Assembly (NCBI RefSeq): GCF_003352185.1
Contig: NZ_CP029608.1
Location: forward strand, 186,001 to 250,000
Direction of reading: 5' to 3'
DNA length: 64,000 nucleotides
Source of the DNA: Pseudomonas kribbensis
GTDB lineage: Bacteria > Pseudomonadota > Gammaproteobacteria > Pseudomonadales > Pseudomonadaceae
Shown: positions 17,713-27,447 of the stretch, one piece after another
Layout: every line of letters starts with the position of its first letter
Numbering within the stretch: the stretch's first letter is position 1
Made by a program: the position numbers and the translations under genes
Notes under the pieces: generated by a model
What the model was told of the DNA's origin: nothing
What the model saw: only the letters and a program-made list of their open reading frames with translations
Databases searched by the model: none

Positions 17713-18348
17713 ATGAAAAACCCTTACGCTCTCGGCTTCTGGTGCGCCCTGGTCGCACTGGTGCTGCTGTCTGCCACCTATTTCTACGGCATCATGCTGG
17801 CCCATCAGATCGACAAGGCGATGGTCTTCCTCGACAGCGCGACCGCGTTGATCGCAGTGATGGCGATCGTGGTGGTGGCCTGGTCGTTGGTGCAAGTGCA
17901 AAAACTCAAGAAAAGACAGCTCGAACAAAGCAAGACCCTGCTGCTGATCTGGGACACCAAAGTCGCGCTGCGCAAAGTCGAAACCGTGTTCGACCGCTAC
18001 TTCTGGGGCAGTTACTGGCAACCGGGACGCACCTTCGCCGAAGTCATGGGCGAACTCACTGGCACCCCGCTGGAAAAAAGCCTCGAGGCCCTGAAAAAAC
18101 AATGCCTGGAACTCGACAGGCAAGTCGCCGATGACGGCTGGCACTGGCTGAACAACGCCCGTGAGCTGTCCGACGTGGCCACGGCCATGGCCCGCGAGCG
18201 CTATCAACTGGATTTCTGCGATCCGCGCGGCGACGGGCCTGGCGGGGCGGTGATCGATCGGGATTTCGAGGTGCTCGTGTACACCTGGACCGCGCGGCTG
18301 AAAAGCTTCGATCATCAGCTCGACGAGATCGAGGTCCAATATTCCTGA
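17713..18348 (+). CDS. Unrecognised membrane protein with two N-terminal helices
   Basis: I do not recognise this 211-residue protein. Two hydrophobic segments (about residues 8-28 and 42-62) are followed by a soluble, charged, mainly helical cytoplasmic region with LKKRQLEQSKTLLLIWDTK and several Trp residues (FWGSYW, DDGWHWLNNA). AGGGGA upstream supports ATG 17713. It is monocistronic: one terminator lies before it and a strong one directly after. The two-helix plus soluble-helix layout would suit a sensor or scaffold, but no catalytic motif is visible. Confidence 0.75.
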   Translation: MKNPYALGFWCALVALVLLSATYFYGIMLAHQIDKAMVFLDSATALIAVMAIVVVAWSLVQVQKLKKRQLEQSKTLLLIWDTKVALRKVETVFDRYFWGSYWQPGRTFAEVMGELTGTPLEKSLEALKKQCLELDRQVADDGWHWLNNARELSDVATAMARERYQLDFCDPRGDGPGGAVIDRDFEVLVYTWTARLKSFDHQLDEIEVQYS

Positions 18349-18354
18349 TCCCGA

Positions 18355-18382
18355 AAAGATCGCCGAACCCGGCGATCTTTTT
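18355..18382 (+). terminator. Strong rho-independent terminator
   Basis: AAAGATCGCCG and CGGCGATCTTT form a perfect 11-bp stem with the loop AACC, ending in a T-run. It follows the stop of the preceding gene by six bases. Confidence 0.9.
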
Positions 18383-18547
18383 GTTTGTCCATGTCCCGTG
18401 GACACTCTTTAACCTTTAAACATTGGGCCGTCCCGCGCGGCCAGTGCTAATCTCCACCGCTAAATTCAGCGGAGTCGAGCCACGGCCCGGTCACGGGTTC
18501 ACGGAAGACGACCACACCTTCAGCCACGGAAATCGATCAGGTCATTC

Positions 18548-20059
18548 ATGAATAAATCAGCAGGCGTGCTTCTCGGAATCGTTGTTGCCATCGGCGCCAT
18601 CAGCGTCGGCGGGGCCTGGTATACGGGCACCAAGATTGAAGGCGTGCTCAACAACGCCGTCGTCGACGCCAACAAAGAGCTGCAGACCGCCATGGCCGGT
18701 TCCAACGGCAGCGCGTCGCTGGAGCTGGTATCGCTGGAGCGTCACACCTTCAGCAGCACCGCGCACTATCGCCTCAAGGGCGAAGGCGAGATGTTCGGTG
18801 AAGCGCCGGTCGAGCTGCTGTTCGTCGACCACATTGAACACGGCCCGCTGCCGTTCTCGCGTCTGGTCTCGCTGAAATGGCTGCCGGTCATGGCCACCAG
18901 TCACTACGAGCTGGAAAAGACCCCGGTCACTGAAAAATGGTTCGCCGCCACCAAGGGCGCTGCGCCACTCAAGGGTGTGGTCAACATCGGCTACGACCAG
19001 TCCACCACTGGCAACATTGAACTGCTGCCGCTGGAAACCGCGCTGGACGACAAGTCGAGCCTGAAGTTTTCCGGTCTGAACATGGACATTTCCGCCAGCG
19101 CCCAGGCGCAGAAGGTCAAGGCCAACGGCTACATGGACAGCCTGCACCTGACCACCGTGGCTGAAGATCAGGCGCCGGTGCAGATCGAACTCAATGGCCT
19201 GACCCTGGCCAGCAACCTGAATAAGAGCAGCTACGGCTACTACACCGGCGAAAACACCCTCGAGCTGACCGGCAGCAAGACCACTTTCGGCGCCAAGCAG
19301 TTGGTGCTGGGCGTGAAGAACTTCGAAATGAAGAACCTCACCGAAGAGAACGGCAGCAACGCCTCCGGTCGTGCCGACTACAAAATCGGCGAAGTGACCC
19401 TCAACGACAAGAAAATCGGTTCGGCCAACCTGGCCATGAGCCTGAAGAACCTCGATATTCCGTCGGCCCTGTCGCTGATGCAGATCTACCAGACCAAGCT
19501 GCAGCCGTACGAAAAAGCCGCCGCCGAAGCCACCGCCGCCGGCCTGCCGGCGCCAGAGCTGAACCTGACCGAAGCCGAGTCCGCCCAGGTCAAGGCTGAC
19601 ATGCAGAAACTGCTGGCCGCCGGCCCGCAACTGGCGCTGGAAGACCTGTCGCTGAAAACCGCCAACGGTGAAAGCCGCGCCAACCTGGTGCTCGACCTGA
19701 CCAAACCGGCCTCGATGGACCTGCCGCCGGATCAACTGGGCAAACAGCTGATCGCGCTACTTGACCTCAATGTGCAGGTGTCCAAGCCAATGCTGGTGGA
19801 TCTGCTCAGCGTGCAGGCTCAGATCGACGGTCAGACTGACGCCAAAGCCATTGTTGACCAGGCCAGCGCCGCCGCCGACATGTTCTCCGGCATGGCCGTG
19901 GGTTCGCAGCTGGCAACGCTGGATGGCACCAATGTGACGACCAAGTTGCACTACGCCGCCAATCAGGTGGAGTTCAACGGCCAGAAAATGACGGTCGAGC
20001 AATTCGTCGGCTTCCTGATGAGCAAATTTGCCGGCGTCAGCGTCAGCCAGGAACAGTAA
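18548..20059 (+). CDS. YdgA-family (DUF945) protein
   Basis: The 503-residue protein has one N-terminal hydrophobic segment (GVLLGIVVAIGAISVGGAWYTG), then a long beta-rich region with VDHIEHGPLPFSRL and repeated FSGLNMDISAS-like strands. This is the pattern of E. coli YdgA and other DUF945 proteins, which are inner-membrane-anchored with a periplasmic body. Function is not known. It is a single gene: about 200 bases precede it and a hairpin terminator follows. Confidence 0.82.
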   Translation: MNKSAGVLLGIVVAIGAISVGGAWYTGTKIEGVLNNAVVDANKELQTAMAGSNGSASLELVSLERHTFSSTAHYRLKGEGEMFGEAPVELLFVDHIEHGPLPFSRLVSLKWLPVMATSHYELEKTPVTEKWFAATKGAAPLKGVVNIGYDQSTTGNIELLPLETALDDKSSLKFSGLNMDISASAQAQKVKANGYMDSLHLTTVAEDQAPVQIELNGLTLASNLNKSSYGYYTGENTLELTGSKTTFGAKQLVLGVKNFEMKNLTEENGSNASGRADYKIGEVTLNDKKIGSANLAMSLKNLDIPSALSLMQIYQTKLQPYEKAAAEATAAGLPAPELNLTEAESAQVKADMQKLLAAGPQLALEDLSLKTANGESRANLVLDLTKPASMDLPPDQLGKQLIALLDLNVQVSKPMLVDLLSVQAQIDGQTDAKAIVDQASAAADMFSGMAVGSQLATLDGTNVTTKLHYAANQVEFNGQKMTVEQFVGFLMSKFAGVSVSQEQ

Positions 20060-20079
20060 AACCCCGCGCAACACCTCAG

Positions 20080-20116
20080 CGCCCGGCCTTTGCTACCCGC
20101 AAACGCCGGGCGTTTT
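20080..20116 (+). terminator. Terminator after YdgA-type gene
   Basis: CGCCCGGC (20080-20087) pairs with GCCGGGCG (20105-20112), with an inner TTTGC/GCAAA pairing in the loop, followed by TTTT. Confidence 0.85.
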
Positions 20117-20317
20117 GCTGTCTGGAATCTGCGTTTGCAGCAAGCCCCCGCGTTTCCGGTCACGAATCTGAACAAATATTGTGTTCTGAATATTGGTCTA
20201 CGCTTGCGTGCAAGACTGCTTGGATTAGCTTGGCCGAGTGATACCGACTTGGCCTCCGTCACGAATCGGGCAAGGGGGGGCGTAGCTACCCGGCTGGCCA
20301 TGTAAGGATGCTGACGA

Positions 20318-22801
20318 ATGCCGCGTATTGATGTTCCCGTATTACATCGTGGTTTACGCCCTTTGTTTCGAGTCGCGCTGTGCAGCCAGTTGCTCTGGCC
20401 TGCATTGGCGCTGGCCGATACGCCCTATGATCAGATGGTGCGTGATGCGCGTGCCGGGCAAACCACGCCTGCACTGAACGTGCTGCGTCAGGTTCCGCCG
20501 GGCCAGTCGACCACGGGGCAGGTCAGCGATCACCTGCAAATCGCCAGTTGGGCCGGGCTCGACGCCGAAGTGGTCAAGGTTTATGAAACCGAGGGCCGCA
20601 ACCGTGTCCTGCCTGTTCAGGCCCTGACCGCCACCGCCCGGGCCTATCGCAATCTCAAGCGTTGGGATCAGGCCACCGAGGTCTACAACAAGGCCCTGGC
20701 GCTGGAGCCGAACAATGCCGACCTGCAACTGGGTCTGGCGTTGACCCAGGCTGATTCCGGCAAACCCGATGAAGCCGTGGCCCGCGCCAAGGCGTTGGTT
20801 GCCGCGAAACCCGATGATCCTTCCCGCCGTCTCGCACTGGGCTATGCCCTGACCCGCGCCGGCAAACAATACGACGCACTGTTCGAATACGATCAGGCCT
20901 TCGTTCGCGCCGGCAGCAAACCGGAAGTCGCCCGTGAATACGTGGTCGCCCTGCAAAAGGCCCGTCTGCCGGAGCCGGCGCTGCGCCTGGCCAATCAACG
21001 GCCGGGGTTGATAGATCCGGTGACCCTGCGCCGCCTCGAAGGCGATCTGGCAGCCGAACGGGTGCGCCTTGCCGAATTCGCCACCCGTAGCGAAAAAGAA
21101 CGCTACGTGATTGCCGACCGCGCACTGGCCGACTACGACAAACTGCTCGCCACCTGGACCCCCGACGCCAGCGCCCACGATGACGTGACCCGCTGGCGCA
21201 TCGACCGCATGGGCGCCCTCAAGGCCCGGGCGCGCACCGCCGACGTGATTACCGAATATCAGAAGCTGCAAGCGGAAGGCGTGAAGATTCCGACCTACGC
21301 CCTGCGCTGGGTGGCCGCGTCCTATCTGGATCAGCGGCAACCGGAAGTTTCCACCGACCTGTATCGCCAGGTGCTCTCGGCACCGGACGCCGATGCCGGT
21401 GATCGCCTCGAAGACACCACCGCGCTGTACTACTCGCTGCTGGAAAGCGACCGGGCGGAAGAGGCGCGCAAAGTCGCCGAAGATCTGGCCAAAAACGAGA
21501 AACCGCGCGTCGAACTCAAGGGCCTGCCCATCGGCAACCCCAGCGACGACTGGATGGACGCCCAATTGCTGTCGGCCCAGGCCGCCGGCACCTACGGCGC
21601 GGACCTGCCCCATGGTGAGGACCGTTTGCAGACACTGGTCGATCAGGCGCCGGGCAACGTCGGCTTGCGCCTGTCCCAGGCCGATCTGTACCTGGCCCGC
21701 CAATGGCCCCGTCGCGCCGAAAGCCAGCTCAAGGAAGTCGAGAGCATGGTGCCCCGGGACATGGGTCTGGAAGTCGCTCAGGCCCGCACCGCCATGACGC
21801 TTCAGGAATGGCGGCAGATGGATGCCCTGACTGACGATGTCGTCGAGCGTTTCCCGGACAACCGCCAGGTGCAGCGCGCCGCCCGCGAGCGTGAAGTGCA
21901 TGACATGTCCGAGCTGCGCGTCGAAGCCTACGGCGGCAAGGCCAATGGCGGCAGCGGTGGCAATGCCGGCGCAGTCAGCGGCAGCCGGGACTTCGGCATC
22001 CAGAGCACGCTGTACAGCCCGCCGATCGATGAAGACTGGCGGGTGTTCGCGGGGATCGGCTACGCCACTGGCGACTTCGCCGAGGGTACCGGCAACCACC
22101 GCTTCCAGCGTGTGGGTCTGGAACGTCGTACCCGCGACATGACCCTTGAAGCGGAAGTCTCCAACCATTCCTACGGTTATGGTGACAAGCAGGGCGCCCG
22201 TCTGGCGATTGCCCGGGACATCAACGACAACTGGCAGTACGGCGGCAGCCTTGAATACCTGTCGGCCGACACCCCGCTGCGCGCGTTGAACAGCAACATC
22301 AAGGCCAACGGCGGCAGCGGTTTCATTCGCTGGCGCGCCAACGAAAGCCGCGAATGGAAACTGTCGGTCAGCCCCTCGCATTTCAGCGACGGCAACAACC
22401 GCGTCGAAGCCTTGTTGACCGGGCGCGAGGGCGTCTACAGCACGACTCATGTGCAGGTCGATGCCGGTCTGGAAGTCAGCACCAGTCACAACTCGAATTC
22501 CGAAGACGTGCCTTACTACAACCCGAAGGCGGACTTCAGCGTGATGCCGACGGTCAACGTCAACCACGTGCTCTACCACCGCTACGAAACTTCCTGGAGC
22601 CAGCAGTTCCAGGCCGGTGCGGGTACGTACAGCCAGCGTGACCACGGCACCGGCGGCATGGCGATGCTCGGCTACGGCCAGCGTTATGCCTGGAACGACG
22701 TATTCGAGGTGGGCGGTTTGTTCAGTGTGATCAACCGGCCCTACGACGGTGATCGGGAAACCGATCTGCGTCTGCTCGTCGACCTCACTTTCCGCTTCTA
22801 G
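20318..22801 (+). CDS. pgaA: Poly-beta-1,6-GlcNAc export porin PgaA
   Basis: An 827-residue outer-membrane protein. A signal peptide ends near ALALADTP. A superhelical TPR region spans about residues 40-520 (for example RNLKRWDQATEVYNKALALEP), and the C-terminal third is a beta-barrel ending in the aromatic strand DLTFRF. PgaA exports partly deacetylated poly-N-acetylglucosamine and holds the periplasmic deacetylase near the pore. It is the first gene of pgaABCD. The 200-base leader has no other gene. Confidence 0.94.
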   Translation: MPRIDVPVLHRGLRPLFRVALCSQLLWPALALADTPYDQMVRDARAGQTTPALNVLRQVPPGQSTTGQVSDHLQIASWAGLDAEVVKVYETEGRNRVLPVQALTATARAYRNLKRWDQATEVYNKALALEPNNADLQLGLALTQADSGKPDEAVARAKALVAAKPDDPSRRLALGYALTRAGKQYDALFEYDQAFVRAGSKPEVAREYVVALQKARLPEPALRLANQRPGLIDPVTLRRLEGDLAAERVRLAEFATRSEKERYVIADRALADYDKLLATWTPDASAHDDVTRWRIDRMGALKARARTADVITEYQKLQAEGVKIPTYALRWVAASYLDQRQPEVSTDLYRQVLSAPDADAGDRLEDTTALYYSLLESDRAEEARKVAEDLAKNEKPRVELKGLPIGNPSDDWMDAQLLSAQAAGTYGADLPHGEDRLQTLVDQAPGNVGLRLSQADLYLARQWPRRAESQLKEVESMVPRDMGLEVAQARTAMTLQEWRQMDALTDDVVERFPDNRQVQRAAREREVHDMSELRVEAYGGKANGGSGGNAGAVSGSRDFGIQSTLYSPPIDEDWRVFAGIGYATGDFAEGTGNHRFQRVGLERRTRDMTLEAEVSNHSYGYGDKQGARLAIARDINDNWQYGGSLEYLSADTPLRALNSNIKANGGSGFIRWRANESREWKLSVSPSHFSDGNNRVEALLTGREGVYSTTHVQVDAGLEVSTSHNSNSEDVPYYNPKADFSVMPTVNVNHVLYHRYETSWSQQFQAGAGTYSQRDHGTGGMAMLGYGQRYAWNDVFEVGGLFSVINRPYDGDRETDLRLLVDLTFRF

Positions 22802-22813
22802 AAGAGTTTGAAG

Positions 22814-24811
22814 ATGCCTTTGATTTCGCGTTTCATCCTTCTGCTGGGAGTGCTGCTGGTCAGCGCCTGCGCCCAGCAAGCTCCGGCCTTCGCGCCGCCG
22901 TCGGAGCGTCCGGTGGCGGCCAATGAAAAACCATGGCCGAAAAACCACGTGCTGGGCATTGCCTACCACGACATCGAAGACCGTGATCCCGATCAGGCGG
23001 TGGTGGCGGTGCGCACCGAGCGCATGATCGAGCAACTGGCGTGGCTGCGGGAAAACAACTACAAGCCGGTGACGGTCGATCAGATCATGGCTGCGCGCAA
23101 GGGCGGGCCGGAACTGCCGCCCAAAGCCATCCTGCTCAGCTTCGACGACGGCTACGCAAGTTTCTACACCCGTGTGATGCCGGTGCTGCGTGCCTATAAC
23201 TGGCATGCGCTGCTGGCACCGGTGGGCGTCTGGATCGACACACCGCTGAATCAGCCGGTGGATTTTGCCGGCGCCATGCGCCCGCGTTCCGATTTCCTGA
23301 CCTGGGATCAGGTGCGCGAAATCTCGCAATCCGGCCTGGTGGAAATCGCCGCCCACACCGACGCCAGCCACAAAGGCATCCTCGCCAACCCGCAAGGCAA
23401 CATGCAGCCGGCGGCCGCGACCCGGCGTTACGATCCGGTGACCAAACGCTATGAATCCGAGGCGGACTTCCAGGCACGGATTCGCACCGACGTGGCCACC
23501 ATCTCGGAAAAAATCCGCAAGGCCACCGGCAAGAAGCCACGGGTCTGGGTCTGGCCCTACGGCACGGCGGACGGCACTTCGCTGACTGTGGTCAGCGAGC
23601 AGGGCTACGAAATGGCCTTGACCCTCGACGACGGTCTCGATGCCCTCGACAACCTGATGAGCAGCCCACGGTTCCTCGTCGCGTCCGACCCGGACGGCGA
23701 GCATTTCGCCAACAGCATCGTGGCGGTGCAGTCCGACTTCGCCATGCGCGTGGTGCATGTGGATCTGGACAACGTCTATGACCCGGACCCGGCGCAGCAG
23801 GAGGTGAACCTCGGCAAGCTGATCCAGCGCATGGCCGACATGGGCGCCAACACCGTATTCCTTCAGGCCTTCGCCGATCCGAAAGGCGATGGACTGGTGC
23901 ATTCGCTGTATTTCCCCAACCGTCATCTGCCGGTGCGTGCCGACATTTTCGACCGTGTCGCCTGGCAGCTGCGCACCCGGGCTCACGTGAAAGTGTTCGC
24001 CTGGATGCCGGTGCTGAGTTTTGCGCTGGATTCAAAACTGCCACGGGTCACGCGCTGGGACCCGAAGACCGGCACTACGTCGGTCGACCCGGATCAGTAC
24101 AAGCGACTGTCGCCGTTCGATCCCGAGGTGCGGCGGATCATCGGTGAAATCTACGAAGACGTGGCGCGCCTGACCTCGGTCGACGGCATCCTCTACCACG
24201 ATGACGCCGTGTTCTCGGATTTCGAAGACGCCAGCCCCGAGGCCTTGAAGGCCTATGCCGCTCACGGTTTGCCGGGCTCGATTGCCGCCCTGCGTGATGA
24301 TCCGGCGGCCATGCAGCGCTGGACTCGGTTCAAGAGCCGCTACCTGATCGACTTCACCAACGAACTGACCGCCAAGGTCCGGGCGATCCGCGGCCCGCAG
24401 GTGCTCACTGCGCGCAACATCTTCGCCGAGCCGGTGCTCAACCCCGAGAGCGAAGCGTGGTTCGCACAGAACCTCGACGATTTCCTCGTGAGCTACGACT
24501 GGACAGCGCCGATGGCCATGCCGCTCATGGAAAAACAGACCCATGCGCAATCCGGCCCGTGGCTGGAAGAACTGGTGGCGAAGATCAAACAGCGCCCCGG
24601 AGCGCTGGATCGCACGGTGTTCGAGTTGCAGGCCCGGGACTGGACGAAAAAGGACCAGGCCGACATCGACGGTGCACAGCTGGCCGACTGGATGGGCCGT
24701 CTCAAGCGTCAGGGCGCGACGAGTTTCGGTTACTACCCGGACAACTTCCTCGAGAACCTGCCGGACCTGAAAACCGTGCGGCCTGCGCTCTCCAACAAAT
24801 GGAACCCATGA
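22814..24811 (+). CDS. pgaB: Poly-GlcNAc N-deacetylase lipoprotein PgaB
   Basis: The 665-residue lipoprotein has lipobox LVSAC (Cys19). An N-terminal polysaccharide deacetylase domain carries the metal Asp pair in LSFDDGY (109-114) and a downstream [10 protein letters not shown] metal-binding segment. From about residue 310 comes the C-terminal glycoside-hydrolase-like domain ([26 protein letters not shown]). PgaB deacetylates the polymer in the periplasm so that PgaA can export it. I use ATG 22814; a TTG two codons earlier is in frame. Confidence 0.94.
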   Translation: MPLISRFILLLGVLLVSACAQQAPAFAPPSERPVAANEKPWPKNHVLGIAYHDIEDRDPDQAVVAVRTERMIEQLAWLRENNYKPVTVDQIMAARKGGPELPPKAILLSFDDGYASFYTRVMPVLRAYNWHALLAPVGVWIDTPLNQPVDFAGAMRPRSDFLTWDQVREISQSGLVEIAAHTDASHKGILANPQGNMQPAAATRRYDPVTKRYESEADFQARIRTDVATISEKIRKATGKKPRVWVWPYGTADGTSLTVVSEQGYEMALTLDDGLDALDNLMSSPRFLVASDPDGEHFANSIVAVQSDFAMRVVHVDLDNVYDPDPAQQEVNLGKLIQRMADMGANTVFLQAFADPKGDGLVHSLYFPNRHLPVRADIFDRVAWQLRTRAHVKVFAWMPVLSFALDSKLPRVTRWDPKTGTTSVDPDQYKRLSPFDPEVRRIIGEIYEDVARLTSVDGILYHDDAVFSDFEDASPEALKAYAAHGLPGSIAALRDDPAAMQRWTRFKSRYLIDFTNELTAKVRAIRGPQVLTARNIFAEPVLNPESEAWFAQNLDDFLVSYDWTAPMAMPLMEKQTHAQSGPWLEELVAKIKQRPGALDRTVFELQARDWTKKDQADIDGAQLADWMGRLKRQGATSFGYYPDNFLENLPDLKTVRPALSNKWNP

Positions 24812-24812
24812 C

Positions 24813-26168
24813 ATGCTGGATAGACTGCTGGCCCTGCTTGTTCTGGCGATCGTCCTCGGCGTCCCGCTGGGGCTGATCTTCCTGGTCACCGGGCAATTCC
24901 TGATGGACTTCGTGTTCTTCTACCCGCTGTTCATGTCCGGATTGTGGATTTCCGGCGGCCTGTATTTCTGGCTGCACTGGGAGCGGCACTGGCCGTGGAA
25001 AGACGACACGCTGCCGCCGCCGCTGGAAGGCGAACCGCTGATTTCGATCCTGATCCCTTGCTACAACGAGGGCGACAACGCCGCCGACACCATTCACGCG
25101 GCGCTGGCCCAGCATTACCCGAACATCGAAGTCATCGCGATCAACGACGGCTCCAAGGACAACACCGCACAAGTACTGGATGCGTTGGCCAAGGAAGACC
25201 CACGGCTGCGGGTGCTGCACCTGGCGGAAAACCAGGGCAAGGCCGTGGCCCTGCGCATGGGCGCCATTGCGGCGCGCAGTGAATATCTGGTGTGCATCGA
25301 CGGTGACGCGCTGCTGGCGCCGAACACTGCTGCTTACCTGGTGGCACCGATGCTCGAGAACGCGCGGCTTGGTGCGGTGACCGGCAACCCGCGGATTCGC
25401 ACGCGTTCGACACTGGTCGGGCGGGTTCAGGTCGGCGAGTTCTCGTCGATCATCGGGCTGATCAAACGTACCCAGCGGGTGTTCGGGCGGATCTTCACCG
25501 TGTCCGGTGTGATCGTCGCGTTCCGCCGCACCGCGCTGAACCGGGTCGGCTACTGGAGCCCGGACATGATCACCGAAGACATCGACATCAGCTGGAAGCT
25601 GCAACTGGACCACTGGAGCATCTTCTACGAGCCCCGCGCCCTGTGCTGGATCCTGATGCCGGAAACCCTGCGTGGCCTGTGGAAGCAGCGTTTGCGCTGG
25701 GCCCAGGGCGGCGCCGAAGTGCTGTTCAAGAACATTCGCGGGATCTGGCAGTACCGTCACCGTTATCTGTGGCCGCTGCTGTTCGAATACTGCCTGTCGA
25801 CCGGCTGGGCCTTCACTTTCCTGCTGTCGGTGATCTTCTGGGGGATGGGCAAGTTCATGGTCATGCCCGAAGCCATTGCCGTGCATCACCTGATGCCGCC
25901 GGCCTTTACCGGGCTGCTGCTGGCGTTTGTCTGCCTGGTGCAGTTCGCGGTCAGCATCATCATCGACCGACGCTATGAGCCGGGTCTGGGCAGAACCATG
26001 TTCTGGGTGGTCTGGTATCCGTTGGTGTTCTGGTTCATCAGTCTGCTGACCACGCTGGTCAGCTTTCCGAAGGTGCTGTTCGGCCAGCATCAGAAGCGTG
26101 CGCGCTGGGTCAGCCCTGACCGGGGCATCAAACCGGCGCGCGACGACGAAGAGGAGGTCATCAAATGA
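24813..26168 (+). CDS. pgaC: Poly-GlcNAc synthase PgaC
   Basis: A 451-residue processive GT2 glycosyltransferase. Two N-terminal helices precede the catalytic domain, which has [11 protein letters not shown], the DGS motif in AINDGSKDN, the DxD-like CIDGDALL, the acceptor TED motif and the QRLRW motif of processive synthases; C-terminal helices follow. It polymerises UDP-GlcNAc at the inner membrane together with PgaD. One base separates it from the pgaB stop, and its own stop overlaps pgaD. Confidence 0.95.
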   Translation: MLDRLLALLVLAIVLGVPLGLIFLVTGQFLMDFVFFYPLFMSGLWISGGLYFWLHWERHWPWKDDTLPPPLEGEPLISILIPCYNEGDNAADTIHAALAQHYPNIEVIAINDGSKDNTAQVLDALAKEDPRLRVLHLAENQGKAVALRMGAIAARSEYLVCIDGDALLAPNTAAYLVAPMLENARLGAVTGNPRIRTRSTLVGRVQVGEFSSIIGLIKRTQRVFGRIFTVSGVIVAFRRTALNRVGYWSPDMITEDIDISWKLQLDHWSIFYEPRALCWILMPETLRGLWKQRLRWAQGGAEVLFKNIRGIWQYRHRYLWPLLFEYCLSTGWAFTFLLSVIFWGMGKFMVMPEAIAVHHLMPPAFTGLLLAFVCLVQFAVSIIIDRRYEPGLGRTMFWVVWYPLVFWFISLLTTLVSFPKVLFGQHQKRARWVSPDRGIKPARDDEEEVIK

Positions 26169-26695
26169 AAATCATCCGGACCCGCCAGCGGCCATTCCTG
26201 GTGGTGATCGACGTGATCCTCACGGTGCTGGCCTGGGTTGGCCTGCTGTATCTGCTGGTGCGCGGGCTGTGGCCGCTGATTGAAACCCATGCCGGCGGGC
26301 CGCGCATAGACAATTCGGCGTTCGAAGCCCTTGGCACCTTGCAGATCTATATGTGGGTGGCGCTGGTCAACGCCGTGATCCTGATTTCCTGGGCCCGTTA
26401 TCAACAGCGCAAGAGCCGCAGTTTCGCCCAGCGTCGCCTGGCTGCCCCGGTGGTCGACGATGACGGCCTGAGCAAAAGCTTCAAGCTGTGCGATGACCGT
26501 CTGCAGAAGCTTCGCAGCCCGGGCGTCATCACCATCCACAACAATCAGGACGGTGATGTCAGTCATGTGGTGCCGCACCTGTGGCCGGTAGAGCCGGCGG
26601 AACTGCCGCCACCCCTGGCGCCGCTGGAGCATCCGCGGGTGATTTTTCTGCACGCCGAGGACGACGATAACCGTGAGCCGACGAACCGTCTGTAA
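26165..26695 (+). CDS. pgaD: Poly-GlcNAc synthase accessory protein PgaD
   Basis: The 176-residue protein has two membrane helices ([20 protein letters not shown] and [18 protein letters not shown]) and a cytoplasmic tail. PgaD binds PgaC, and in E. coli the pair is stabilised by c-di-GMP. The ATG overlaps the pgaC stop by four bases. The tail is longer than in E. coli and is Pro- and Asp-rich, ending in a DDDN stretch. Confidence 0.9.
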   Translation: MKIIRTRQRPFLVVIDVILTVLAWVGLLYLLVRGLWPLIETHAGGPRIDNSAFEALGTLQIYMWVALVNAVILISWARYQQRKSRSFAQRRLAAPVVDDDGLSKSFKLCDDRLQKLRSPGVITIHNNQDGDVSHVVPHLWPVEPAELPPPLAPLEHPRVIFLHAEDDDNREPTNRL

Positions 26696-26798
26696 GCGCG
26701 GTGATACCAATGGGCGTCATTTGCCACTGCCACGGCACGAACGGTACAGCTATAGTCTGCAGGCCGAAGACGGCCCAACTGCACAAGGTGCTCCCGGA

Positions 26799-27359
26799 AT
26801 GACCCGATTGACCTCTCTCAACCCTTGGCTGGCGGCCGTTGCCGTCGCCCTTTGCGTGCAGTTTTCGGCGCAGGCCCAGGAGCGTTTCACCCTCAGCATT
26901 CCCGGTGTTTCGGACAACCGTCTGTTCACCGCGGCGGCAGCCAGTGATGCCGCCGGTTGCGGCGGCAAGAACCTGTCCCCGGCGCTGAGCTGGAATGCCG
27001 GCCCGGCCGCCACCCAGAGCTACGCCATCGTGATGCATGATCCGGACGGCCAGAAAGGCCTGGGCGTCGATCACTGGGTTCATTACGGCATCAAGGCCAC
27101 GACCCGGCAGATCCCGGCCGGCAGCGGCACCAAGCCGACTTTCGAAGGCCTGGGCGGCACCAACAGCAAAGGCACGACCACTTATGTCGGGCCGTGCCCG
27201 CCGACCGGTGACAGTGCGCACCACTACATCATCCAGATCTACGCCCTGGATCTGGCTCCCGACGCCTTGCCGGCCGGCCTGACCCGCGCCCAACTGCTGG
27301 AAAAAATCAAAGGCCATGTACTGCGCAACAGCAGTGCAGTGCGGCGTTATCACCGCTGA
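26799..27359 (+). CDS. YbhB/YbcL-type PEBP (Raf kinase inhibitor-like) protein, secreted
   Basis: The 186-residue protein has a signal peptide (LAAVAVALCVQFSAQAQ) and then the phosphatidylethanolamine-binding fold typical of bacterial YbhB/YbcL: GGKNLSPALSW, AIVMHDPDGQ, VDHWVHYGI and TYVGPCPPTGDSAHHYIIQIYALD. Members bind small anions in a conserved pocket; physiological roles are unclear. AAGG about ten bases upstream supports ATG 26799. It follows pgaD by 103 bases and is probably its own unit. Confidence 0.88.
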   Translation: MTRLTSLNPWLAAVAVALCVQFSAQAQERFTLSIPGVSDNRLFTAAAASDAAGCGGKNLSPALSWNAGPAATQSYAIVMHDPDGQKGLGVDHWVHYGIKATTRQIPAGSGTKPTFEGLGGTNSKGTTTYVGPCPPTGDSAHHYIIQIYALDLAPDALPAGLTRAQLLEKIKGHVLRNSSAVRRYHR

Positions 27360-27447
27360 AAATAATTTCGGCGGCGTTTAACCCGAACTGAAAGGGCTGT
27401 CCGTCTCAGAGGTTGAATGGATCAATTCTTCCTCGAGGTCAGCCCCC

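Noticed and set aside
20354..23986. Minus-strand frame of 1210 codons across pgaA and pgaB
   Set aside because: It spans two well-supported sense genes and their junction and has antisense-type composition.
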